This document shows, piece by piece, positions 23,201 to 29,134 of a stretch of 29,134 nt of DNA. Position 1 is the first letter of the stretch. Each line of letters opens with the position of its first letter. The DNA comes from Verrucomicrobia subdivision 3 bacterium UBA693 (GTDB taxonomy: Bacteria; Verrucomicrobiota; Verrucomicrobiia; Limisphaerales; UBA8199): assembly GCA_002298785.1 (NCBI GenBank), contig DBMR01000010.1, positions 137,923 to 167,056 on the forward strand. Direction: 5' to 3'. A program made the position numbers and the translations under genes. The notes beneath the pieces are model-generated. The model was not told the origin of the DNA, ran no database searches, and saw only the letters and a program-made list of their open reading frames with translations.

Positions 23201-24313
23201 TCCCAGGGGCCCCGTGCCAATCCAGCTTTGGCACAGCTTTTCACTCGTGGAGCCGATATCAACCTCGCATTGGATGGGGACCTGAACATGTTCTCCACCA
23301 AGATCGCTTCCCTCAATGGTGGCAACATCAGCATCAACGCCGGCGGCGTATTGAATGTCGGCTCCCGAACGTTCAATCCGAGTGCCGCCGATGCCCGGGG
23401 CATTTTCACCACCGACCGCAGCGACATTTCGGTCGTTGCTCGAGGGAATATCAATGTGAACGGCTCGCGCATCGCCGCATACGATGGCGGAAACGTCCTG
23501 GTGCGCTCGCTCGAGGGTAATGTTGACGCCGGCACCGGTGGTAATGGTGCCGCAGCCGTCGAGAAGATTTATGTGAACCCGGAAACACGACAAATCCTCA
23601 CCTACGTTCCGACCATTCCCGGCAGCGGAATCCTGGCGACGACTTTCCCGCCCTCGCTGGATCCGTCCTTTCCTGCCTCCCGCAACACGGTTGGCGACAT
23701 CCTGATTGAAACCCCGCGCGGAAACATCTCGGCCAATGCCGGCGGGGTGGTGCAAATACCTTTGAATGGCGCCGGCTCGACCGCGGGGACCGTTATTTTG
23801 CGCGCGGGCACGAAGGATGCCAACGGCAACGTCGTTTATGTCGGCAACATCAATGCCGGCGGTTCGGGTGTGATTGGCAGCAACGTAAAACTCGAGGCTA
23901 CCGGTGATATCAAGGGGATTATTTTGGCCCGGGGCAATTTGGACCTGAATGCCCGAAACGACGTCGCCGTCACAGCCGTCGCTGGCGGCACAGCTCAAGT
24001 CAGCGGGGGCGGATCGATTTCAGGCACGATCGCTGGCGTGGGCAGTGTGAATGTCAGCGGCGCCACCGTGGATGCCGCCTTGTTGTCGCAAAACGTCAAT
24101 GCGAGCGGGAACCTGGGGTCCTCGCAGGTTGGCTTTGGTCAGGGTAATGCCGCCACCAGCACCAGCCAGAGCGTGAATGCTGAGGACCAGGGCAAGGGGG
24201 TCGCGAGTAAGCCGACAGACGACGACCAGCAACTCAAGCGCAAGACCCGCGATTTGCCGGCGCTCTCACGCACCGTCGGGCGCGTCACGGTAATCCTGCC
24301 AAACCAGAACTGA
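20282..24313 (+). CDS. TpsA-type filamentous-hemagglutinin-like exoprotein
   Basis: The 1343-residue protein has a signal with a hydrophobic core (VGGWLWGFLPGVLLNSLTADA). The TPS (haemagg_act) domain follows at about 33-250: GMTVQQGTATLAASGNQLNVS, NWQSFNIAPGETTRFIQPSA, WNRILDANPSQIYGNLQANG and VLINKSGFYFGPNASVDAAGFVAST. The usual NPNG is NKSG (112-115). The rest is a repeat-rich right-handed beta-helix (recurring G-N-I, A-G-R-D, D-L-N units). The end LSRTVGRVTVILPNQN carries no toxin domain, Cys pair or membrane anchor that I recognise. It is likely a surface or released adhesin or fibre secreted by the upstream TpsB. Its start overlaps the TpsB stop, and the ExbB gene is 19 bases downstream. 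Confidence 0.92.
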   Translation: MKRGRFSFRLVGGWLWGFLPGVLLNSLTADAGPVGMTVQQGTATLAASGNQLNVSVSQNALLNWQSFNIAPGETTRFIQPSAQSIVWNRILDANPSQIYGNLQANGVVVLINKSGFYFGPNASVDAAGFVASTAAVTPIETGAGLFWQFSGPPPQARIVNYGRINAGAGGSLFLIGQNIENRGTLSAPGGNIGLLAGNEVLLSTRPDGRALSAAVRLPSGSVDNSGQILADAGTIALHARVVNQDGLIQANSVREHNGQIELVAAESITLGGSSVLSARGDSSGPSDSGKVTILSSGGFKDESTSRIDVQGGLQGGAGGVVEVSAPLMESIKSEIDGRAFHGSRGGRLFIDPLNINLGNSGSGSSGSGQVGATDPPAAGTLNLDVNSAFLGFSTLRLQAINNITLLGGVTWDLAASTGLREPGSLLQLEAGNNINFSSGAGIVAGENWSVSLQAGRDFSAADRVRSGIGRIVFSGNASLESQNGDIRLLAGNNITVGSGFIRTMGGGSINAQALSGSITTGTRPGGFRFLPTGYMVDGDLGGVSTGNGGDVTLAAGQDVISFLPVSGGPQGDGGSGAFGAAAGNVNITAGRDVQGHFVLRNGIGTISAGRDAGTAARLLALSLVDGGWNVEATHDILLQEIRNPNGTFNNLGGSSSAWHHLFDYSAAAFAKLTAGNSVQLRGTALPRNSDTFEQGIPSIYPGRLEISAGSGGVVLGNDVLLFPSPAGNLALTTTDGGSLSGTRADGLTQLIVSDSGKKQYREFGDFGVSDHAATPIHAADTEPVRLSIDGDLNGISLGVPKLAAISVGGNMVNSRFDGQNLSPKDVTSIHVAGDIINRNEFTTVGSASAPDFSVFDTIYPPLTGNAAGLQNLFYYNPTTKELTFQGRMTGDQLQALLSLRVRVYDKSGFPVVDASGEPVTRPAEFVSAEVLNQLYSNSQDVPVNPDTGYRIGGGGVFEIRARSLDLGATIGIVSQGPRANPALAQLFTRGADINLALDGDLNMFSTKIASLNGGNISINAGGVLNVGSRTFNPSAADARGIFTTDRSDISVVARGNINVNGSRIAAYDGGNVLVRSLEGNVDAGTGGNGAAAVEKIYVNPETRQILTYVPTIPGSGILATTFPPSLDPSFPASRNTVGDILIETPRGNISANAGGVVQIPLNGAGSTAGTVILRAGTKDANGNVVYVGNINAGGSGVIGSNVKLEATGDIKGIILARGNLDLNARNDVAVTAVAGGTAQVSGGGSISGTIAGVGSVNVSGATVDAALLSQNVNASGNLGSSQVGFGQGNAATSTSQSVNAEDQGKGVASKPTDDDQQLKRKTRDLPALSRTVGRVTVILPNQN

Positions 24314-24332
24314 ACCGTACCAATTATCATTT

Positions 24333-25145
24333 ATGACTGAACCCTTTACTCCCATGCTCGCTTCCGGAGCGCTCCAATTCGCTTTCGAAAAGGCCACGAC
24401 CGAAGGAAAACTGACCATCGTCGTCCTGCTGATCCTGTCTTTATTCAGTTGGACGATTATCCTGACCAAGTTCCGCCAGCTTTACCTGGCCCGAAAGTGG
24501 GCCCGGCGGTTCTTTGCCGCTTACGCTTCCACGCGCGATCCGCTGGATATCAAGCGCAAGGGAGACGTATTTGCGGGAGCGCCTGCTTACCAGCTTTACC
24601 GCAGCGGCGCCGAAGAGGTCGAATACCATTTGCAGCACAACCCGAAGCCATCCAAAGGAGAGCTGCGCATCAGCAGTGCCGCGTTCGAGGCGGTAAAGGT
24701 CACGGTGGAGGAAGCCGCCTCGGCCCAGGCCATGGCCCTCGAAAAGGGGATGATCGTGCTCTCGACCGCGGTCGCCGGGGGCCCGTTCATCGGACTGCTC
24801 GGGACCGTCTGGGGCGTGATGGAGACTTTTTCGGGCATCGCGAAGGCCAACGCGGCGAGCCTGACGGCCATGGCCCCGGGGGTTGCCGGCGCACTGATCG
24901 CGACTGTGATTGGCCTGCTGGTCGCCATCCCGGCGATGTTCGCCTACAATTTCATGGTCACCACCATTCGATCGATTACCCAGGAACTCGACGGATTTGC
25001 CAGCCGTTTCGCCACTCAGATCGATCATGTCTATGTCGAGAACCGGAACCTGGAGGAAAAAATCGCCGATGCCTTGACGCGTGCCGGGTTGGGCACGGAA
25101 GGCAACCGGGACTCCGCGTCGGACGCCAACGCTCTGAGCGCATGA
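24333..25145 (+). CDS. exbB: ExbB/TolQ-family proton-channel motor protein
   Basis: The 270-residue protein has three membrane segments at about 27-45, 140-165 and 182-207. The MotA_TolQ_ExbB core is MIVLSTAVAGGPFIGLLGTVWGVMETF and MAPGVAGALIATVIGLLVAIPAM, quoted as two motifs, carrying the conserved Gly/Thr/Pro pattern. A cytoplasmic loop (about 46-139) sits between the first two. It would form the pentameric stator that uses proton flow to drive the ExbD/TonB parts. It overlaps the next gene by ATGA (25142-25145) and lies only 19 bases after the TpsA stop. Confidence 0.95.
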   Translation: MTEPFTPMLASGALQFAFEKATTEGKLTIVVLLILSLFSWTIILTKFRQLYLARKWARRFFAAYASTRDPLDIKRKGDVFAGAPAYQLYRSGAEEVEYHLQHNPKPSKGELRISSAAFEAVKVTVEEAASAQAMALEKGMIVLSTAVAGGPFIGLLGTVWGVMETFSGIAKANAASLTAMAPGVAGALIATVIGLLVAIPAMFAYNFMVTTIRSITQELDGFASRFATQIDHVYVENRNLEEKIADALTRAGLGTEGNRDSASDANALSA

Positions 25146-25549
25146 AGAAGTGTTCTCGTTCCGCCCATGAAACGCTGACGGAGTTGAATATCACTCCGTT
25201 GCTGGACCTGGCTTTCGTGCTCCTGGTGATTTTCATCATCACCACCACCCCGGTCGTTAATGACTTGGACCTGACCTTGCCCACGGCGGCGAAGCGCCAA
25301 AAGGATCCGCCGCGCAAAGCCAATTACATCACCGTGGCGGCGAACGGCACCCTGCATCTGAACCAGAAGCAGGTCGAGTGGTCTGAACTCCACCCGGCGC
25401 TCGTCGGCCTGCGCCTGGAGGATCCTGACCTAAGCGTTATTGTGCGAGGGGATGCGAAAACAAAGTATCGGCAAATCCGCACCGTTTTGGACCTCTGCCA
25501 GCAGGCGAACGTGGTAAAGGTGGATCTCGCCACCGAACCCCTCAAGTAA
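25142..25549 (+). CDS. exbD: ExbD/TolR-family motor protein, copy 1
   Basis: The 135-residue protein starts at ATG 25142, in the ExbB stop overlap. A short cytoplasmic N-terminus (TLTELNITP) leads to one membrane helix LLDLAFVLLVIFIITTTPVV with the proton-carrying Asp at D22. The periplasmic ExbD domain ends LDLCQQANVVKVDLATEP. It pairs with ExbB to couple proton flow to the TonB-like protein encoded 8 bases downstream. Confidence 0.94.
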   Translation: MKKCSRSAHETLTELNITPLLDLAFVLLVIFIITTTPVVNDLDLTLPTAAKRQKDPPRKANYITVAANGTLHLNQKQVEWSELHPALVGLRLEDPDLSVIVRGDAKTKYRQIRTVLDLCQQANVVKVDLATEPLK

Positions 25550-25557
25550 GACGTCCC

Positions 25558-26253
25558 ATGCTGCCGCAATCCAAAAGCCCGGAAGCGATGAATTCATCGA
25601 AAACCATGCTCCTGGTTTCCTTTGTCTTTCATGCCGCCATCGTGTTGGCGCTGGTGTATTTTGCCGCGCGCGAAGGCTTTCTCGGCAAGGAACTGAAGAA
25701 GATTGCCGTCGAGATGGTGAAGGAAAAGCCTCCGGAAAAGCCCAAAGAACCCGAGAAACCCAAGAACGAACCGCCCAAGACGGAGACGCCGAAAGTCGAG
25801 CCGGCCGCTGCGGCATCTGTCCCCAAGGTCGAGGCTCCCAAAGTTGCCGCGCCATCTGCTGCCGGGCCGGTTGCGGCCCCGCCCCCAGTTGCGCCCCCGC
25901 CGGCTGACGTCGCCGCCTTCACCTTCGAGGGTGGCAAAGCCGTGGAATCGGTCTCGAATCCCATTCAGCTCTATAAGGGTTTTGTCGAATATTCACTGCG
26001 TTCAAAATGGAACCGGCCAACGGACCTCGCGGACCGTGATTTTGTGGCCGAGGTTGAGGTGGCCATCGACAAATCGGGACGGATCAGCCGGCCGGAATGG
26101 AAGCGCGGCTCCGGGAACCAGCGCTGGGATGACTCCGTCCGGGACGCCCTGGCGGCCACTCCAGTTTTACAGCGTCCACCGCCCACCAACTATCCGCCAC
26201 GTTTCCTGGTGCGGTTTGACGTCCAGGAAGTCACCGAGGTGCTGGCAAAATGA
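25558..26253 (+). CDS. TonB-like energy transducer
   Basis: The 231-residue protein has a single N-terminal membrane anchor (MLLVSFVFHAAIVLALVYFAA, around residues 17-37). A stiff periplasmic linker rich in Pro, Lys and Glu (about 52-122, KPPEKPKEPEKPKNEPPK) follows. The C-terminal domain has a TonB/TolA-like alpha/beta pattern: LYKGFVEYSLRSKW, FVAEVEVAIDKSGRI and WDDSVRDALAATPVL. The transmembrane His sits in VFHAAIV, as in TonB. An inner ATG at 25588 is possible. It would transmit force from the ExbBD motor to an outer-membrane partner; here the adjacent TpsB is the most obvious candidate. Its stop overlaps the second ExbD (ATGA). Confidence 0.85.
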   Translation: MLPQSKSPEAMNSSKTMLLVSFVFHAAIVLALVYFAAREGFLGKELKKIAVEMVKEKPPEKPKEPEKPKNEPPKTETPKVEPAAAASVPKVEAPKVAAPSAAGPVAAPPPVAPPPADVAAFTFEGGKAVESVSNPIQLYKGFVEYSLRSKWNRPTDLADRDFVAEVEVAIDKSGRISRPEWKRGSGNQRWDDSVRDALAATPVLQRPPPTNYPPRFLVRFDVQEVTEVLAK

Positions 26254-26681
26254 GCCTTAAGAAAGCAACTAGACACGGGCACGGCACACTCAAGGAGCTG
26301 AACATCACGCCGCTCCTCGATCTCGTGTTTGTGTTGTTGGTGATCTTTATCATCACGACGCCCCAGCTCATGAATAACCTCGAGATGTTTCTCCCTTCCG
26401 GCAAACCGCCCCCGGTGCAGCCGGATCAAGCCAAACCCAAGGTCCAGCGGATTCTCGTGGATGATCGGGGGCGGCTCTTTCTCAACGACCAATTGGTGAG
26501 CCTCAGCACCTTGCAGGAAGCCCTGGCGCAGTTGAAAACCGTTGAGCCTGAGCTCGCGATCGTGGTCAAAGGTGCGGACGAAGTCGACTACCAGAATGTC
26601 ATCAACGTGCTGGATGTGCTCCAGACGCTGGAGATCACCAAGGTCGGGCTGGCAACGGTGGAACCGGGCAATGTCCCGTGA
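26250..26681 (+). CDS. exbD: ExbD/TolR-family motor protein, copy 2
   Basis: The 143-residue protein repeats the ExbD plan: TLKELNITPLLDLVFVLLV with the proton Asp at D24, a periplasmic domain FLNDQLVSLSTLQEALAQL, and an end like copy 1 (VINVLDVLQTLEITKVGLATVEP). Systems with one ExbB and two ExbD genes exist in several phyla; the second ExbD may make a heterodimer. It starts in the stop of the TonB-like gene and closes the cluster; no strong terminator follows. Confidence 0.93.
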   Translation: MSLKKATRHGHGTLKELNITPLLDLVFVLLVIFIITTPQLMNNLEMFLPSGKPPPVQPDQAKPKVQRILVDDRGRLFLNDQLVSLSTLQEALAQLKTVEPELAIVVKGADEVDYQNVINVLDVLQTLEITKVGLATVEPGNVP

Positions 26682-26824
26682 GTATGTCGAAGCTCCGGAC
26701 CGCACGTGGAGAATCGAAACCGAGCCTGTCCGCGATGGTGAATGCAAGTCAGAGTAGCTTATCTTTACCTGGCCAAGCGGTGGGGCGTCTACACCCGGGC
26801 GGGCTTTCCCGGGCGCCTGGCCAT

Positions 26825-26852
26825 TTGACAATCCGCCGGCCGGTGCTAGGGG
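26825..26852 (+). promoter_or_regulatory. Promoter of the secreted glutathione peroxidase
   Basis: A consensus TTGACA (26825-26830) and TAGGGG (26847-26852) are 16 bases apart, 10 bases before the ATG at 26863. The -35 is perfect and the -10 poor, so the leader would be very short. Confidence 0.45.
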
Positions 26853-26862
26853 TTTCTTCAGT

Positions 26863-27405
26863 ATGAAACTGCAATATTTTACCGCTGTTTTTGCGCTTAT
26901 GACCACGCTTTCGCTGCACGCTGAATCGCTTTACCAGGTCCCGTTGAAGGATATCGATGGCAAAGCCACCACCCTGGAGACGTATAAAGGAAAAGTGATG
27001 CTGATCGTCAATGTCGCCTCCAAATGCGGTCTGACGCCCCAATATCAAACCCTGGAATCCACCTACCAGAAGTACAAGGACAAAGGGTTGGTCGTCCTCG
27101 GGTTTCCCTGCAACCAGTTCGCCGGCCAGGAGCCCGGGTCCAATGACGAAATCAAACAGTTCTGCTCCACCAAATACAATGTGACGTTTCCGCTCTTCGA
27201 CAAGCTCGAGGTGAACGGCGCTAACCGGCATCCGCTCTACATTCAACTGGCCGGCAAAGACTCTCCTTTCCCGGGCGACATCAAATGGAACTTCGGCAAG
27301 TTCCTGGTCGGACGCGATGGGAAGATCCTCAAGCGGTTCGAACCCAAGACCACGCCTGATGCGCCCGAGGTAATCAAGGCCATCGAGGACGCGCTCAAAT
27401 CCTGA
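26863..27405 (+). CDS. Secreted glutathione-peroxidase-family thiol peroxidase
   Basis: The 180-residue protein has a Sec signal (LQYFTAVFALMTTLSLHA, cut near residue 20). The GPx fold follows: VMLIVNVASKCGLTPQYQTLE with the peroxidatic Cys at C55, LGFPCNQFAGQEPG with the catalytic Gln and a likely resolving Cys, and IKWNFGKFLVGRDG with Trp and Asn. The lack of selenocysteine and presence of the second Cys suggest thioredoxin-dependent reduction of hydroperoxides, here outside the cytoplasm. It is probably a single gene with its own promoter. Confidence 0.94.
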   Translation: MKLQYFTAVFALMTTLSLHAESLYQVPLKDIDGKATTLETYKGKVMLIVNVASKCGLTPQYQTLESTYQKYKDKGLVVLGFPCNQFAGQEPGSNDEIKQFCSTKYNVTFPLFDKLEVNGANRHPLYIQLAGKDSPFPGDIKWNFGKFLVGRDGKILKRFEPKTTPDAPEVIKAIEDALKS

Positions 27406-27406
27406 T

Positions 27407-27424
27407 GGCCCACTGGGCCTTTCC
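27407..27424 (+). terminator. Short terminator-like hairpin after the peroxidase gene
   Basis: GGCCC (27407-27411) and GGGCC (27415-27419) enclose a three-base loop, followed by TTTCC. The stem begins one base after the stop codon at 27403-27405. It is short and without a real T-run. Confidence 0.35.
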
Positions 27425-27477
27425 GGTCGATCCCCGAGCCGTCCCGGAACCCCTCCCCGCATCATGGATAACTTTTT

Positions 27478-27611
27478 AGAGCCTGTTTGAAAAATAGAGC
27501 GTCGCCGCTTTAGGAGCAGGGATGACGTGTTTGGGGTGCACGCTTTAGCGTGTTTTCGGCTCCCGGACACGCTAAAGCGTGGACAGCAAACGGGATTTGC
27601 AAACAGGCTCT
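27478..27611. repeat. MITE-like element with 12-bp terminal inverted repeats and a nested hairpin
   Basis: AGAGCCTGTTTG (27478-27489) and CAAACAGGCTCT (27600-27611) are perfect terminal inverted repeats of a 134-bp unit. Inside, CACGCTTTAGCGTG (27539-27552) and CACGCTAAAGCGTG (27568-27581) are a perfect 14-bp inverted pair, each nearly palindromic on its own. There is no transposase and no obvious target duplication. Its architecture suits a non-autonomous mobile or REP-like element. Confidence 0.7.
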
Positions 27612-27616
27612 TGGAC

Positions 27617-27656
27617 ATTACCAAACGTTACTAAAGGTTACCAGACGTTACCGAAA
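27617..27656. repeat. Four tandem 10-bp repeats (iteron-like)
   Basis: ATTACCAAAC, GTTACTAAAG, GTTACCAGAC and GTTACCGAAA follow one another without gaps, sharing the frame RTTACYRRA. They lie between the MITE-like element and the 3' end of the terminase-like gene. Ten bases is close to one helical turn, so they would place identical faces of DNA in line for a protein array. Confidence 0.7.
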
Positions 27657-27678
27657 ATGGAATTTTCGCCAGGATTCA

Positions 27679-28578
27679 TCAAAAGCCGGCCAGTTTTACG
27701 ACGTGAATCTCCCGGGGTTTGCTGGCCACGAGATAGCGGAGGGCATCTGCGGGGTCATCTCCGCCGATGCCATCTTCGTCGGGGTCCACTTTGAGCACGT
27801 CCTCGGGATGGTTGGGATCATTTTGGAGGGAGGGCAGACAATCCAGGAGTCGGGTGCAGCGGCGGTGGATGAAGAGCCTGGGTTTGATGGTGGAGGTCTG
27901 AGGCGCGGGTTGGCTGTAGGCTTTTTTCAGGGCCGCGGCAAGTTCGAGCTGGAGGGGTGCGAGGGAGGGTTCCTCGGGGCCGGGATTGCCGCTGAGGGCC
28001 AGGCGAGCCATGCGAGAAGAAATTTGGAGGGCGCGGGAGACCTGGGCGAGGGTCATTTTCTCGACCTCGCGGTCGCCGAAGCTTTCGAGGAAGCAGTGAG
28101 CGGCGTCGAGGAGTTTTTGGGATGCCGCCCATTCCCGCTCGCGCTGCTCGCTGGTGCGGCGAGTCCAATCGGCGGCCTGTTGCCGGCGCCAGGCGGCCTC
28201 GGCTTCGGCGTGTTGCTGGAGGAGGCCGGAGTTAAAGGTCAGAATCCGATCGGCCCAATGGTATCGGCTGGACCAATTCTTGACCGTGGCGGGGTTTTCA
28301 CCGAGTTGATCGGCGACAGCCGGGAGGGAGCGCCCGTGTCCGAGCTGGAAGAAGAGCATGAAGGCGCTGTAGGCCCGCGGGGTTTCGCCGGGAGCGCGGG
28401 GGAAGGCGGCAGTTTGAGAACTCCGAGTTGAGGTTGGGCGCGGGCCGCACGGGTCCGGCGGGGGCGAACCCGGCAGGGGCTCTGCAGGGAGGGTGGCGGC
28501 GTCCGGGGCGGGGGTTGGGAGCGCCTGGGTTCCGGCGAGGTCCGGGCTGAGGGTTTCAGAGCTGGTAGTCGTCTGCAT
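27679..28578 (-). CDS. Phage-terminase-like hybrid protein
   Basis: The 299-residue protein starts at ATG 28578, preceded by AAAGGAACAA as a ribosome site; an upstream ATG at 28641 has none. A Pro-rich disordered part (about 1-62) precedes a helix-turn-helix of the small-terminase type (SLPAVADQLGENPATVKNW, SSRYHWADRI, about 84-112) and helices rich in Arg and Glu. Near 231-285 the segment KPRLFIHRRCTRLLDCLPSL, NDPNHPEDVLK, DDPADALRYLV looks like the end of a large-terminase nuclease domain (Asp/His-Asp-Ala-Leu-Arg-Tyr). The whole may be a prophage relic or a domesticated DNA-binding protein. No other phage genes are seen. Confidence 0.7.
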   Translation of the reverse strand: MQTTTSSETLSPDLAGTQALPTPAPDAATLPAEPLPGSPPPDPCGPRPTSTRSSQTAAFPRAPGETPRAYSAFMLFFQLGHGRSLPAVADQLGENPATVKNWSSRYHWADRILTFNSGLLQQHAEAEAAWRRQQAADWTRRTSEQREREWAASQKLLDAAHCFLESFGDREVEKMTLAQVSRALQISSRMARLALSGNPGPEEPSLAPLQLELAAALKKAYSQPAPQTSTIKPRLFIHRRCTRLLDCLPSLQNDPNHPEDVLKVDPDEDGIGGDDPADALRYLVASKPREIHVVKLAGF

Positions 28579-28670
28579 TTGTTCCTTTCTTTTTACCGGG
28601 CCGAGCATAACACACATTCTGGGTGAACCGGCGTCCGGCAACGAGAAAGGGACTGGACCGGTTTCCAGAT

Positions 28671-29134
28671 ATGCGCCGGGACACGCACGGAAGCGCAGCG
28701 AGGCGCAACAACGCGCAAGTTGAGATCACAAAAAAAGTTCAAGAAAGTGTTGACGAGAGTATAGAAGTTGCGCTGCCTGTCGGCCCGGCTAAGCACGCGG
28801 TAAATCGGCCCAGGATATTGCGCGTGCGGTGGACCCGGTATAGCCTCAAGCGTTTCCGCCGCTTTGAACTTAACCCCATAATTTCTGCTTTTGCCTTGGG
28901 AACAGTCACACCGATTTTCCGCAGCAGCCCCCACCCACCGCCACGCCACCAGCGCCACCCGCCGCCAATTTTCCTGGAAGAATTTGTTAACGGCTCTCGA
29001 GTTCTCCCCGCTTGGCGCCAAGTCAGGGGCTTTTCCAACCGGCCTGACAAGGAACATGCCACTCGAGAGGGCGTCGAAAAGGTGATTGACCCGTGCATGC
29101 CCGACCGCATACCCAAGCTGACCGAGACCGTGCG
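28671..29134 (+). CDS. Unassigned open reading frame leaving the window (partial)
   Basis: From ATG 28671 one frame stays open for 154 codons to the right edge. It reads MRRDTHGSAARRNN, later ILRVRWTRYSLKRFRRFELNP and finally KEHATREGVEKVIDP and MPDRIPKLTETV. The last 30 codons look most protein-like in third-base GC content, the middle less so (HPPPRHQRHPPP). Two long minus-strand frames overlap it and look no better. No family is recognised and the true start could be further right. It begins 92 bases beyond the start of the divergent terminase-like gene. Confidence 0.3.
   Translation, partial: MRRDTHGSAARRNNAQVEITKKVQESVDESIEVALPVGPAKHAVNRPRILRVRWTRYSLKRFRRFELNPIISAFALGTVTPIFRSSPHPPPRHQRHPPPIFLEEFVNGSRVLPAWRQVRGFSNRPDKEHATREGVEKVIDPCMPDRIPKLTETV
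28738..28766 (+). promoter_or_regulatory. Weak promoter-like pair in the right-hand region
   Basis: TTCAAG and TATAGA are 16 bases apart at roughly 28739-28766, after a run of seven A. It could drive a transcript running off the right edge; it lies inside the partial frame listed above, so at most one of the two is likely to be right. Confidence 0.25.

Noticed and set aside
22586..23998. A 470-residue minus-strand frame opposite the TpsA exoprotein
   Set aside because: It is the antisense reflection of repeat-rich GC-biased coding sequence, with no signal, domain or ribosome site.
26800..26820. Repeated CCCGGG blocks as a terminator after the second ExbD
   Set aside because: The stems are short and no T-run follows; the blocks may be GC-rich chance sequence.
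27617..27656. A possible CRISPR array
   Set aside because: The repeats are 10 bases, have no spacers and differ from each other; no cas gene is present.
27550..28431. A plus-strand frame of 293 residues opposite the terminase-like gene
   Set aside because: Its Gly/Glu-rich composition is the complement of the Pro/Ser/Leu-rich coding strand, and it begins inside the MITE-like element.
28753..28768. A promoter formed by TTGACG and TATAGA
   Set aside because: The two hexamers are only four bases apart, so they cannot be one sigma-70 promoter; TTCAAG upstream gives usable spacing.

Overview
The window is GC-rich bacterial chromosome. It most resembles a soil or freshwater Verrucomicrobiota (Pedosphaera/Limisphaerales-like) genome. 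The grounds are a prepilin-like signal of the TLIELLVVIAIIAILASLLLPAL type, several Tat or Sec exported enzymes with Verrucomicrobia-style tails, two DUF2292 small proteins beside sulfur genes, weak Shine-Dalgarno usage, and an exoprotein/TonB-motor cluster. The lineage is inferred from protein style, not from a marker gene. No rRNA, tRNA or CRISPR array was found.

Left part (1-8334), mostly single genes and small operons. On the minus strand lie a truncated secreted xylose-isomerase-like TIM-barrel protein, a Tat-exported aldo/keto-reductase-like protein, a Tat-exported NIPSNAP protein with a double-hairpin terminator, and a PAS histidine kinase coupled to a NarL-type response regulator. On the plus strand follow a MazE/MazF-type toxin-antitoxin pair (GTGA overlap), a GFA-family zinc protein and a microbial-type PARG (TIGR02452) protein. 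A prepilin-like protein is convergent with them.

Middle part (8284-13412) is a sulfur-assimilation island: DUF2292 - cysK - outer-membrane DUF3034-like protein - metY - second DUF2292 - sulfate-binding protein. A TTGACT/TATAGG promoter embedded in a 7-bp inverted repeat precedes it. The sulfate-binding gene carries one in-frame TAA where this family normally has Lys. No sulfate permease or ATPase genes are present in the window. A porin O/P-type barrel protein, a secreted protein of unknown function and a secreted PstS-like-fold candidate follow, closed by a strong terminator at 17607-17645.

Right part (17715-26681) is the most remarkable segment. It holds a two-partner-secretion pair (an outer-membrane TpsB transporter with four POTRA-like units, and a 1343-aa FHA-type TpsA exoprotein) followed with almost no gaps by ExbB - ExbD - TonB-like - ExbD. 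Four of the junctions are 1-4 base overlaps or gaps of 19 bases or less, which suggests one transcription unit that couples exoprotein secretion to an inner-membrane proton-motive motor.

The end (26825-29134) has a secreted glutathione peroxidase with its own promoter, a MITE-like 134-bp inverted-repeat element with a nested perfect hairpin, four 10-bp iterons, and a phage-terminase-like hybrid protein on the minus strand. A weakly supported open frame leaves the window on the right.
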